From: DASXMR01 sp036495525
Lineage (GTDB): Bacteria; Actinomycetota; Actinomycetes; Streptosporangiales; Streptosporangiaceae
Direction of reading: 5' to 3'
Assembly (NCBI GenBank): GCA_036495525.1
Contig: DASXMR010000107.1
Location: 41,512 to 105,511 of the forward strand
Length of the DNA stretch: 64,000 nucleotides
The notes beneath the pieces are model-generated. The model did not search any database, had not been told where the DNA came from, and saw only the letters and a list, made by a program, of their open reading frames with translations. Made by a program: the position numbers and the translations under genes. The first letter of the stretch is position 1. Each line of letters starts with the position of its first letter. This document shows positions 1-8,548 of the stretch, in pieces.

Positions 1-2
1 AC

Positions 3-1616
3 GCCGAGCAGTCGCCCGGCCGCATCGCGGTGACCGCCGTCGACCACGACGGCTCGGCGACCGACATCAGCTACGGCCAGCTGGACGAGCTGGCCTGGCA
101 GGCAGCCGGGGCGCTGGTCGCGGCCGGGGTACGGGCCGAGGAGCGGCTGCTGCTGTGCATGGCCGACACGCCTGAGCTGCTGGCCCTGTTCCTCGGCGGG
201 CTGTACCTCGGCGCGGTGCCGGTGCCGGTCAGCACCATGGCAACGGCGGCCGACCTGCGGACGCTGGCAGCTGACAGCCGCGCGGCACTCGTCGCGGTCA
301 GCGCTGAATTCAGCGCGACGGCCGCCGGGACCGCCGGCCTGCCTGGCGTGCGCGACGTCGTCGTGGCCGGTCAGCCGGCCGACCTGGCACCGCTGCTCAG
401 CGCGGCCGGGCACGGCACGAGGGTGCAGACGCTGGCTGACTTCCTCACCGCTTCTGGGCCGGCCGAGCTGGCCAGCGCCCGCGCCGCTGAGCCGACACTG
501 GCCGACAGCCCCGCGTTCTGGCTCTATACCTCGGGCACCACCGGGCAGCCGAAGGCGGCCATGCACCGGCACGGCGCGCTGCGGTCGACCGCGCTCACCT
601 ATGGCGCGCAGGTGCTGGGCATCCAGCCGGATGACGTGTGCTACTCGGCCGCCAAGTTCTTCTTCGCCTACGGCCTGGGCAACACGCTGACCTTCCCGTT
701 CTCGGTAGGAGCGCGCAGCATCCTGGACCGGGCACGGGCCACCCCGCCGCGGCTGGCCGCGGTGCTCGCGGCAGCGAGGCCGACCGTGTTCTTCGGCGCG
801 CCGACCGGCTACGCGGCGATGCTCGCCGCCGGGCTGCCAGCCGGCACCTTCGCCAGCGTGCGGCTCGGCGTCAGCGCCGGGGAATCGTTCCCGGCCGATC
901 TTTACCAGCGCTTCAATGCTCACTTCGGCCTGGAGGTGCTCGACGGCATCGGCTCCACCGAGGCGCTGCACATCTTCCTGTCCAACCGGCCAGGCCGGGT
1001 ACGGCCGGGCACGACCGGCGAAGTGGTGCCCGGATACCAGCTGCGGATCGAGGACGCAGAAGGCCAGCTAGTGCCGGAGGGCGAGCCGGGCAGCCTGTAT
1101 GTCAAGGGCGACTCGACAGCCTCCGGCTATTGGTGCCGCAGCGAGGTCACCCGCCGGGTGTTTCGCGGCGAGTGGCTGCGCACCGGCGACATCTACGCCC
1201 GCGACGCCGACGGCTACTACACCTGCCTGGGCCGCAGCGACGACGTGCTCAAGGTCGGCGGCATGTGGGTGTCACCGGCAGAGGTGGAGATGCGGCTGCG
1301 CGCGCACCCGGGCGTCGAGCAGGCCGTGGTCGTCGCCATCCCGGACACCGACGGCCTGGACAAGCCGGTGGCCTGCGTGGTGGCCAGCACGGGTGCCGAG
1401 CCGGACGAGGACGAGCTGATCTCGTTCTGCCGCGCCGGGCTGTCCGGGTTCAAGCGCCCGCGCCGGGTGCTTTTCCTGCCGGAGTTCCCGCTCACCGCCA
1501 CCGGCAAGGTGCAGCGGTTCCGGCTGCGCGAGCACGCGCTCACGGTGCTGGCGGCCGCCGGCCAGCCAGCCAGCACCGTGGCGGACAGCACCGCGGCGGA
1601 CAGCGCAGCGGCGTGA
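3..1616 (+). CDS. Benzoate-CoA-ligase-type acyl-CoA synthetase (5' end outside window)
   Basis: Adenylate-forming enzyme that would activate an aromatic or similar carboxylate with ATP and CoA in the cytoplasm. The reading frame is open from the first full codon at base 3, so the true start lies upstream; the GTG at 30 is internal. Visible signatures in order are the phosphate-binding loop LYTSGTTGQPKAAMHRH, the motif GIGSTEALHIF typical of benzoate/hydroxybenzoate-CoA ligases, LRTGDIY with the conserved Asp, GRSDDVLKVGGMWVSP at the hinge, and the C-terminal TATGKVQRF with the catalytic Lys. The tail is Ala-rich and low in complexity. The stop overlaps the start of the amidohydrolase (GTGA), so the two are translationally coupled. 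The family call is firm; the substrate is not determined. Confidence 0.9.
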   Translation, partial: AEQSPGRIAVTAVDHDGSATDISYGQLDELAWQAAGALVAAGVRAEERLLLCMADTPELLALFLGGLYLGAVPVPVSTMATAADLRTLAADSRAALVAVSAEFSATAAGTAGLPGVRDVVVAGQPADLAPLLSAAGHGTRVQTLADFLTASGPAELASARAAEPTLADSPAFWLYTSGTTGQPKAAMHRHGALRSTALTYGAQVLGIQPDDVCYSAAKFFFAYGLGNTLTFPFSVGARSILDRARATPPRLAAVLAAARPTVFFGAPTGYAAMLAAGLPAGTFASVRLGVSAGESFPADLYQRFNAHFGLEVLDGIGSTEALHIFLSNRPGRVRPGTTGEVVPGYQLRIEDAEGQLVPEGEPGSLYVKGDSTASGYWCRSEVTRRVFRGEWLRTGDIYARDADGYYTCLGRSDDVLKVGGMWVSPAEVEMRLRAHPGVEQAVVVAIPDTDGLDKPVACVVASTGAEPDEDELISFCRAGLSGFKRPRRVLFLPEFPLTATGKVQRFRLREHALTVLAAAGQPASTVADSTAADSAAA

Positions 1617-2485
1617 TCGACGGGCGGCTGCTGGTCGACGCGCACACGCACGTCGCGCGCATCGGCACGCTGTCAGCCGACTGGCAGGCGTGGGCGCGGG
1701 CGTTCGGCACGGCGATACCGCTGCACGAGCTGTTCGACGGCGACGGAGTCCCCCGGCCGGCCGCGATCGACGCGCACTTCGAGGCCCAGGGCGCCGACCA
1801 CGTGCTGCTGTTCTGCGAGTACAGCCCGAAGGCCACCGGAATCCAGCCGATCGAGGACGTGCTGCCGGTGGTCGAGGCGAACCCGGTCAGGTTCCGGCCG
1901 GTCGCGAACATCAACCCGCACCTGCACTACCCGGTAGCCGCCGAGCTGGCCAGGCAGGTGAGCCTTGGCGCCGTCGCGCTGAAGATCCACCCGGTGCACG
2001 CCGGCTTCGAGGCCCGCGACCGGATGATGTACCCGGCCTACGCCTGGGCGGAGCAGCGCGAGCTGCCGGTCATCGTGCACTGCGGCACGTCGACGTTTTC
2101 CGGCTCGGCCAACGCCTACGCCGACCCGATCCTGCTGGACGAGGTGTTCCGCGACTTCCCCGGCCTGACCGTGGTGCTGGCGCACGGCGGCCGCGGCTGG
2201 TGGTACGACCAGGCCGCCTTCCTCGCGCTGATGCGGCCGACGGTGTGGCTTGAGGTGTCCGGGCTGCCGCCGCAGCGGCTCGGGCAGTACTACGGCGGCT
2301 CGCTGCGCCGGCTCGCCGACAAGATGATCTTCGGAACGGACTGGCCAGGCATCCCCGGCGTGGAGCGCAATGCCCGCGCGCTGGAGAAGGTGCTGCTGGA
2401 AGCCGGCTGCACCAGCGAGCAGGTGGAAGCCGCCTGGGGCGGCAACGCGGCAAGGGTCTTCGGGCTGGCCGGCCGCCAGGCGTAG
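1613..2485 (+). CDS. Amidohydrolase (Amidohydro_2 / ACMSD-like metal-dependent hydrolase)
   Basis: A 290-residue TIM-barrel metallohydrolase. The GTG start at 1613 overlaps the ligase stop and is followed at once by the metal-binding VDAHTHV. Other barrel signatures are KIHPVHAGF, VIVHCGTS with the strand-5 His, VVLAHGGRGWW, and the C-terminal IFGTDWPG that carries the metal-binding Asp. The domain fills the protein from end to end. Members of this family hydrolyse or decarboxylate small cyclic or aromatic acids. Coupling to an aryl-CoA-ligase-like gene suggests an aromatic or lactone-type degradation step, but the substrate is an inference. Much longer readings of this frame from upstream merely run through the ligase gene. 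Confidence 0.9.
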   Translation: MIDGRLLVDAHTHVARIGTLSADWQAWARAFGTAIPLHELFDGDGVPRPAAIDAHFEAQGADHVLLFCEYSPKATGIQPIEDVLPVVEANPVRFRPVANINPHLHYPVAAELARQVSLGAVALKIHPVHAGFEARDRMMYPAYAWAEQRELPVIVHCGTSTFSGSANAYADPILLDEVFRDFPGLTVVLAHGGRGWWYDQAAFLALMRPTVWLEVSGLPPQRLGQYYGGSLRRLADKMIFGTDWPGIPGVERNARALEKVLLEAGCTSEQVEAAWGGNAARVFGLAGRQA

Positions 2486-2905
2486 AGATGCTCCAACCGC
2501 CGGGGAATGAACATGCGGCTTCTCGCGGGATCTATGCGGCCCGCCCCACGCCAGATCACCGGCGGGATACCGACCCTGCAAAGAGCCGGGCGTCGCGGCT
2601 GAGGCGCCCACATGCCCGCCAACCCGTATCGCCGCTCAGAACAGACGTAACCGATCCTGGGCCTGGTTGCAAAGTATGGTGACTATGCGCTCGCGAGCGG
2701 CAGCTGCCGTGCGCCAGCGTACTTCACTAGGGACCCGATAACTGGAACGATGTCAGACACGTCCGTTCACAGTCGCAGGTGCGAAGGCGGACACGGCGCG
2801 CAACGGCAGCGGCTGCCTGGGACGCAGTCTTTAAGGACCTGAGGTGGCCTCTCCCCCCGGCGGGTCCGCGCAGGTGAACGCCAACGGAAGTGCGGAGGAT
2901 GACTG
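2486..2905. other. Intergenic region upstream of the EACC1-caspase cassette
   Basis: About 420 bases without a convincing gene. A 64-codon frame at 2488-2682 has no recognisable motif and no good ribosome site and was not accepted. The region presumably holds the cassette promoter, but no -35/-10 pair was convincing. The ribosome site GCGGAGGA at about 2892-2899 belongs to the next gene. Confidence 0.5.
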
Positions 2906-3229
2906 GTGGCTAGCATCGAGTTCTCGTCGCCGGATCTGGATGAGTTGGATGCGCTCGATGCGGAGTTGCGGGGTATCGCGGGGCTAACCGTCGAGAGGAT
3001 TTATGCCCCGCCGCAGCCCGGCGAGCAGGGAACGCTATTGGATTTCCTGACGGTTGCCTGCGAAGGTGGAGCTATAACCGCATTACTGCAGATCGTCAAG
3101 ACTCTTGCCGAGTCACGTGGACCGAGGTTTTCTATGAGGATCCGCCACGGCCGCGATCGGCTAGAGGTGACATGCGACAATGTTGAAGAAGTGCTGCCTC
3201 TTGTGAGGAAGATGTTGGATGGATCATGA
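2906..3229 (+). CDS. EACC1-like effector-associated small protein
   Basis: A 107-residue protein starting at GTG 2906 after GCGGAGGA. It resembles the 'effector-associated constant component 1' family, small alpha/beta proteins that recur beside caspase, trypsin or other effectors in predicted actinobacterial conflict systems. Visible features are an N-terminal beta/acidic stretch (SPDLDELDALDAELRGI), the helix GGAITALLQIVKTLAE, a strand pair around FSMRIRHGRDRLEVTCDN, and a final helix. No catalytic motif is seen, so it is probably an adaptor or sensor partner. It overlaps the caspase gene by 11 bases, which strongly suggests co-translation. The family assignment is from recalled sequence character; a profile search would settle it. 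Confidence 0.75.
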   Translation: MASIEFSSPDLDELDALDAELRGIAGLTVERIYAPPQPGEQGTLLDFLTVACEGGAITALLQIVKTLAESRGPRFSMRIRHGRDRLEVTCDNVEEVLPLVRKMLDGS

Positions 3230-6119
3230 TCTATCGCAATCGCGCGCGGTACTTATTGGCAACGGAAACTTTAGTGACAAGGTCCACCTTCCTCGAGTCC
3301 CGGCAGCGCGTTGCTTGTCCGCAGTCTCCCAGCTCCTCACTAGCAGCCTGTGTAACTGGCCGAAGAACAGCATCGAGCAGATTAGAGACGTAACCAACCC
3401 GTCGACCCTGGCAATCAAAGTCCAGCGGGCAGTACGCGAAGCCAGAGACGTCTTGTTTGTATATTATGTTGGACACGGGCTGCGTACTCGCGACGGCCAG
3501 CTTGCTTTAGTATTGCAGGACACCAAAGTGGATAGCGGCTTGCTGCCGCATACTTCAATGCTATATGACAACCTTGCCAGCATGCTTCGGGACTGCCCTG
3601 CTGCCACGAAGCTGGTTATGTTGGATTGCTGCCACGCCGAGCTCGGCAACAAGTCGAACTTCCGGTTCCAGTCAGGCGAGATAACCGAAGCCTATCCTGT
3701 AGATGGGCTCTACTTCATTGGGGCTAGTAAGGCTCACCTGAAAGCCAAATTTGACGATGATCTCACCTACTTCACTAAAGCGTTCATTAGCACTGTAAGT
3801 ACTGGCATCCGCGGCTATGCAGCTGAACTCAGGATGGATCAGATCTTCATAGAGCTCCGCACCCGTCTCCTTGTCGCCGGGCTACCCGAGCCTGTTGAAA
3901 GCGGCATAAGAGGCGCGCATATGTATCCATTCGCCGTTAACGCTGCACGTCTTGAGCCGCCGACGCCGCATCAGGACGAGAAAATTCGTCCCGTACGGCT
4001 CGCCGAAGCCAAGACCAAGAGCCGGGCAATGTTCGAAGGAGCTAATACAAGCAATACTATGCCTGAAGTATCGCATCCAGGTGATTTGATAGCCGCCATG
4101 GTCAGAGACCTGCAGCGCACTAGCTTGCCACACAGATCAGCTTTCCTATACAGAATTGTGGACAAAAGACCGACCGATGAGATAGTCTCGCTGTTCAGCG
4201 CATTGCGGTCTTCAAGTGCTGATGCTGAGGCCGCTGAAATACTTAGGCTCGTTAGCCACAAGCCAGTCAATGACGCTGCTGCATTTATTTCACAGTTGTC
4301 GCAGTGGAGAGGCTATGAGGACGACATTGACCAACTTTTGCTGACTTTGTCCAAGCGGACTCCTAATGAGATCAAAGATACAATCGCGGCTCTGCGTACA
4401 CAGCGAAGTGACAGAGCAGCCGAAAGGTTGACGAGGCTGGCCGGGCAGCAGTCGATCGATGATGTTATTGAGCTGACCACCCATTTGAGGAAACTGCATT
4501 CATGTCAGGGCGACCTTAGTACCCTGCTGAGAATGCTGGCTGACAGGCCAGCACCTGAAACAGCAGCAGCCATTGATCATCTTCGGAGACACTTGAGTCA
4601 TCAGAATGCCGATGCAATTCTTAAATTTGCTGCTCGTCGCCCAGTGAAGGAGATCCCCGCGCTAATAGCAGAACTCGATCGCCTGGATCGTCGCAGCGAT
4701 CGAGAACGCCTGCTTCAGATTGCTAATCGCCGAAGGCTCCCAAAAAGTAGCGATCATGCCGGGCATTCGCAAGGCAGTGCTCTCGTCGGCCAGACCGGGA
4801 GCTCCGGCAGAAACGCAAGTCGTGATCGTTCTCAAGAATCAAACGGCTCGGCAAGAGTAAAAGCAACACGTGCGGCCAGAAATTCGACAAACCCACGGGC
4901 TCCGAACTTGGAAGAAACTGCGTCTCGCACTAGGCGCGGCGGACAGACGAAGCCCCATGTGAACACCGCCACAATCGGGCAGATCGACCACGGTAAGACA
5001 ACGCTGACTGCTGCGATCGCCAAGGTGCTGCACGACACGTATCCGGACGTCAGCCCTTTCACCTCGTTCCACGAGATCGATGCCGCGGCGGAGCAGCAAG
5101 ATCGCGGGATCGCGACCTTGATCTCGCATGTCGAGTACCAGACTGCGAAGCGCCAGTACACGCAGGTGGACTGCCCTGGACACGCAGACTGTGTCAAGAA
5201 CCTGATTACCGGCGCGACCAGAATTGACGGGGCGATCCTGGTAGTCGCAGCCACCGATGGCCCGATGCCGCAGACCCGGCAGCAGGTACTGCTGGCCCGG
5301 CAGGTTGGTGTGCCTCACCTCGTAGTCGCGCTGAACAAGGCTGACCTGATGCGTGAACGGGAGTTGGAGCTGGCCGAACTGAAAGTCCGGGAGCTGCTAA
5401 CTGAATGTGGCTTCGCCGGTGACGACGTCCCGGTGGTCAGGGTCTCCGCGCTGAGGGCCCTTGAAGGCGACGGTGAGTGGAGCGAGAAGGTCCTGGAACT
5501 CGTGGCCGCATTCGAGGACGCGGTCCCGGACCCGACCCGCCAGGTGGACAAACCGTTCCTGATGCCGGTCGAGGAGGTGTTCCCGATCACTGGCCGCGGA
5601 GTCGTAGTCGCCGGCCGCATTGAGCGTGGCGTCATACGCAGCGGCGACGCCGTAGACATCATCGGCATAACGAGCAAGCCGACAAAGACGACCGTCGCCG
5701 GTGTGGAGATGTTCCGCAGGATCCTCGACGAAGGCCAGGCGGGCGACAACGTCGGTCTGCTGCTGAGCGATATCAAGCGCGAGGAAGTGGAGCGCGGCCA
5801 GGCTGTTGTCACGCCAGGCACTGCCGCTGCTCGGACCCGCTTCAACGCTCAGGTGTATGCCTTGACCCATGACGAGGGCGGCCGGCACACCCCGTTCTTC
5901 AACAACTACCGGCCACAGTTCTACATCCGCACCGCAGGCGTCACGGGCGTCGTGCACCTGCTCGAAGGTACTGAGATGATCCTGCCTGGCGAGAACGCCG
6001 AAGTAGAGGTGGAACTGCTCCAGCCGATGGCCATGGAAGATCGCCTGCGGTTCGCTATGCGGGATGGGGGCCGCACAGTGGGTGGCGGCCGCATTACTAA
6101 GGTCCTCCCCCAGCCTTGA
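3219..6119 (+). CDS. Caspase-like protease / helical repeats / EF-Tu fusion protein
   Basis: A 966-residue three-part protein. Residues 8-245 form a caspase-fold (C14) domain with the His of YYVGHG (H86) and the Cys of LDCCHAE (C138). Residues 285-504 are about seven repeats of 30-32 residues, most opening with a basic residue or His then Pro and an acidic-hydrophobic pair (RPTDEI, RTPNEI, RPVKEI), predicted all-helical. Residues 505-577 are a polar linker. Residues 578-965 are an EF-Tu of nearly full length: P-loop GQIDHGKT (587-594), DCPGHAD with the catalytic-His equivalent H655, NKAD (706-709), SAL (743-745), and domains 2 and 3 including DEGGRHTPFFNNYRPQFY. The switch I Thr (E. coli Thr61) reads as Ala632. 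The likely role is a suicidal or defence protease gated by, or acting on, translation machinery; that is inference. The first two parts are less GC-rich (31-33 of 60 on sampled lines) than the EF-Tu part (41 of 60). Confidence 0.9.
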   Translation: MDHDLSQSRAVLIGNGNFSDKVHLPRVPAARCLSAVSQLLTSSLCNWPKNSIEQIRDVTNPSTLAIKVQRAVREARDVLFVYYVGHGLRTRDGQLALVLQDTKVDSGLLPHTSMLYDNLASMLRDCPAATKLVMLDCCHAELGNKSNFRFQSGEITEAYPVDGLYFIGASKAHLKAKFDDDLTYFTKAFISTVSTGIRGYAAELRMDQIFIELRTRLLVAGLPEPVESGIRGAHMYPFAVNAARLEPPTPHQDEKIRPVRLAEAKTKSRAMFEGANTSNTMPEVSHPGDLIAAMVRDLQRTSLPHRSAFLYRIVDKRPTDEIVSLFSALRSSSADAEAAEILRLVSHKPVNDAAAFISQLSQWRGYEDDIDQLLLTLSKRTPNEIKDTIAALRTQRSDRAAERLTRLAGQQSIDDVIELTTHLRKLHSCQGDLSTLLRMLADRPAPETAAAIDHLRRHLSHQNADAILKFAARRPVKEIPALIAELDRLDRRSDRERLLQIANRRRLPKSSDHAGHSQGSALVGQTGSSGRNASRDRSQESNGSARVKATRAARNSTNPRAPNLEETASRTRRGGQTKPHVNTATIGQIDHGKTTLTAAIAKVLHDTYPDVSPFTSFHEIDAAAEQQDRGIATLISHVEYQTAKRQYTQVDCPGHADCVKNLITGATRIDGAILVVAATDGPMPQTRQQVLLARQVGVPHLVVALNKADLMRERELELAELKVRELLTECGFAGDDVPVVRVSALRALEGDGEWSEKVLELVAAFEDAVPDPTRQVDKPFLMPVEEVFPITGRGVVVAGRIERGVIRSGDAVDIIGITSKPTKTTVAGVEMFRRILDEGQAGDNVGLLLSDIKREEVERGQAVVTPGTAAARTRFNAQVYALTHDEGGRHTPFFNNYRPQFYIRTAGVTGVVHLLEGTEMILPGENAEVEVELLQPMAMEDRLRFAMRDGGRTVGGGRITKVLPQP

Positions 6120-6123
6120 TATC

Positions 6124-6144
6124 TAGGCGACGGCGCCTCGCCTA
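6124..6144 (+). terminator. Stem-loop after the caspase-EF-Tu gene
   Basis: Arms TAGGCGA and TCGCCTA (7 bp) enclose the loop CGGCGCC, starting five bases after the stop codon. There is no T-run, which is common for actinobacterial terminators. It lies between convergent genes. Confidence 0.5.
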
Positions 6145-6282
6145 CAAGATGCCCTTCGGAACGCGCACTCTGCGGAAAGAGCCGAAAGCAGCGCGCATGG
6201 ATCGTCAGTAGCCGAATGTATCCCCGGCTATGACTGAGCCAGGCCCAGCCGGCAACCATGCTGTTCGCGAGCCAGTTCCCGC

Positions 6283-7062
6283 TCAGCCCAGGCGCCCGAC
6301 TCGCGCTAGCCACTCAGCGAGCAGCGCGCGCAGGAGCTCCGGCTGCTCGTGCGGCAGAGCGTGTCCCGCGTCATCGAGCACGGCGAGCGACGCGTGCGGG
6401 TACTGGTCGATGAGGTCGCTGGCGGCGGCGTACCCGACCGTCGAGTCCAGCCGCCCGGCGACGACCACTACCGGACCCGGATAGGCAGCCGCGTGATCAG
6501 TGGTCAGTGCCCACCGCTCGCCGATCCGGCCGAGTGCTGCCTGGTCAGCGACCGCGGCGGCCGGGGCGACGTAACGCTCGTATCGATCGAGCATCTCCGG
6601 GGTCTGGATCACGAAGTAGCCACGGAAGGCATCGTCACCGATCTCACCGGATCCTGCGACCACGCGATGCGCCGGCACGTCGCGCAGTCCTGGCAGCAAC
6701 GGGCAGACCAGGGCCAGGCCTGCGACCTGCGCCGGGCGCCTCGCGGCCATGGCCTGCGCGAAGTACCCGCCAGCCGAGTGACCGATGAGGAGGTACGCGG
6801 TCCCGTCAGTGACCTGGTCGGCGAAGTCGAGCAGGGTACGGAGGACGTCGTCGGCGCTGCGAATGGTGTCGGGCGCGAGCGTCCGGCCCATCCCTGGCAG
6901 GTCAGGGTAGATCCGCCGCAGCCCGGCAGTCCCGTCGATCGCCTGCTCGAAGCAAGCTTCAGCCTCGCGGTGGTCGACGCCGGCGCCGTGCAGCACCAGC
7001 ACTCCTCGCCCGGTCCCGTGTTCGGTGTAGTGCACCGCGACCTGGCCCGCCTGGATGTCCAT
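6283..7062 (-). CDS. Alpha/beta hydrolase
   Basis: A 259-residue serine hydrolase. It shows the oxyanion segment VLVLHGAGVDH near residue 22, the nucleophile elbow GHSAGG near residue 95, the acid in AGRLDSTVG and the catalytic His in DDAGHALP. Length and layout match the common alpha/beta hydrolase fold (esterase, lactonase or C-C hydrolase); the substrate cannot be read. It lies 124 bases downstream of the aminotransferase operon on the same strand and may be its last gene or a separate unit. Confidence 0.88.
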   Translation of the reverse strand: MDIQAGQVAVHYTEHGTGRGVLVLHGAGVDHREAEACFEQAIDGTAGLRRIYPDLPGMGRTLAPDTIRSADDVLRTLLDFADQVTDGTAYLLIGHSAGGYFAQAMAARRPAQVAGLALVCPLLPGLRDVPAHRVVAGSGEIGDDAFRGYFVIQTPEMLDRYERYVAPAAAVADQAALGRIGERWALTTDHAAAYPGPVVVVAGRLDSTVGYAAASDLIDQYPHASLAVLDDAGHALPHEQPELLRALLAEWLARVGRLG

Positions 7063-7186
7063 CCAGCCAGCTAACCGCGCGCGAGATGTCTCGACAACGC
7101 GACGTCAGTCTGGCCTGCCCGCCGGCCTACCCCGGCCGGGCCGGTCATGCGGAGCACGGCAGGGCCGGCCTGGAGCGCCGGCGGCG

Positions 7187-8548
7187 TCAGCCGGTGCCGC
7201 CGAGTTCTTGCATCGCCTCGGCGAACACCTCGGTGTGCCGGTCGACGTCCTGCTCCTCGGTGGCCGGGGACATCAGCGCCATGTTGTGGAAGGGCGTCAT
7301 CAGGATGCCCCGGTTGAGCATGTACAGGTGAATGAGGCTGTCGAGGTCCTGGTCCTGCCCGGCCGCGGCCTGCGCGCCGGTCGTGGCGCGCTGCGGCCGG
7401 AACAGGTACTCGGTGCGGCAGCCAAGCCTGGTCACGTGGAAGGGCAGCCGGCAGACGTCGATCACCTGCTGCACGCCACGCTCGAATCGTTCTCCCAGCT
7501 CGATCATCCGGGCGAAGGCCGCGTCGGTGAGGACGCCGCTGAGCGTCGCGCGCATAGCCGCCATCGACAGCGCGTTGCCGGCCAGCGTCCCGCCGGTGCC
7601 GCCGACATCGGCATGCACCAGGTCGGTGTGCGCGTAAATCTGGTCGGCGACGGCGGCGGTGACGCCGAACGCGGCAGCCGGGACGCCAGCGCCGAGGGTC
7701 TTGCCGATCGTGACGATGTCCGGCGACAGCTGCCACGCTCGGGTGCAGCCGCCTGGTCCGGCGCAGATCGTGTGCGTCTCGTCGATGATCAGCAGCGTGC
7801 CGTGCTCGTCGCACAGCCGGCGCACGTCGTCGTGGTATCCGGGTTCTGGCAGCACGATGCCGATGTTGGTCAGCGCCGGCTCGAACAGCACGCAGGCCAC
7901 GTCGCGGTCGCGGAGCGCCAGCTCGAGGCCCTCCAGATCGTTGATCTCGACCACTTTGGTGGTCAGGTCGAGCGGCGTCGCCTGACCGATCAGGCCTGCC
8001 CGCGGCACCAGCGCGCCGTCGTCGCTGAGCTGGGCCATCGTCTCGTCGACCGAGCCGTGGTAGTTCCAGTTGTGCACGACGATCTTCGGCCGTCCGGTGA
8101 TCTCGCGCGCCCACCGGATCGCGAACCTGTTCGCGTCTGTCGCGGTGAGCGCGAACTGCCAGTAGGGCACGCCGAACCGGCGGGTGAGCTCGTTCCCCAC
8201 CCAGGCGGCGTCCCTGGTCGGCAGCATGAAGGTCAGGCCGCGGCCCGCCTGCCCGGCCAGCGCCCTGACGACGGCCGGCGGGCCGTGCCCGGCCATGGCG
8301 CCGGTGTCACCGAGGCAGAAGTCGGTGAGATCGTTGCCGTCGACATCCGTGCAGTGCGCGCCCTGTGCCTGGTCGATGAAGACCGGCCAGGCGCCCGGCG
8401 TGCGGATCATCCAGTTCATCGGCACGCCGTAGAGCAGCGACGCCCTCGCCTGCCTGGCGAGCTCACCGGACCCTGGATGAGTGCGCCGGAACAGCTCAAG
8501 CTCGCGCTCGGTCAGCGGCCCGATCCGGCTGCGGTCAAGCCCCGGCAT
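7187..8548 (-). CDS. Class III aminotransferase (GSA-aminomutase-like)
   Basis: A 453-residue PLP enzyme of fold type I. It contains DVDGNDLTDFCLGDTGAMAGH, a cofactor Asp in LLIIDETHT, and the Schiff-base Lys in VTIGKTLGAG. Overall character is nearest to glutamate-1-semialdehyde aminomutase-like transaminases, but the context (transport and amino-acid reduction genes) argues for a catabolic omega- or beta-transaminase rather than haem synthesis. The first 14 bases overlap the end of the hydroxyacid dehydrogenase gene, so it is the third gene of an operon. The motif GGTGGTLAG near the C-terminal third fits substrate or phosphate binding in this family. Substrate unknown. Confidence 0.88.
   Translation of the reverse strand: MPGLDRSRIGPLTERELELFRRTHPGSGELARQARASLLYGVPMNWMIRTPGAWPVFIDQAQGAHCTDVDGNDLTDFCLGDTGAMAGHGPPAVVRALAGQAGRGLTFMLPTRDAAWVGNELTRRFGVPYWQFALTATDANRFAIRWAREITGRPKIVVHNWNYHGSVDETMAQLSDDGALVPRAGLIGQATPLDLTTKVVEINDLEGLELALRDRDVACVLFEPALTNIGIVLPEPGYHDDVRRLCDEHGTLLIIDETHTICAGPGGCTRAWQLSPDIVTIGKTLGAGVPAAAFGVTAAVADQIYAHTDLVHADVGGTGGTLAGNALSMAAMRATLSGVLTDAAFARMIELGERFERGVQQVIDVCRLPFHVTRLGCRTEYLFRPQRATTGAQAAAGQDQDLDSLIHLYMLNRGILMTPFHNMALMSPATEEQDVDRHTEVFAEAMQELGGTG

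Noticed and set aside
2488..2682. A 64-codon frame after the amidohydrolase
   Set aside because: No motif, weak start and composition of a random GC-rich frame; lies in the promoter region of the next cassette.
4950..6119. The EF-Tu part as a separate housekeeping tuf gene
   Set aside because: It has no start or ribosome site of its own; the frame is continuous with the caspase-repeat part and the switch I Thr differs from normal EF-Tu.
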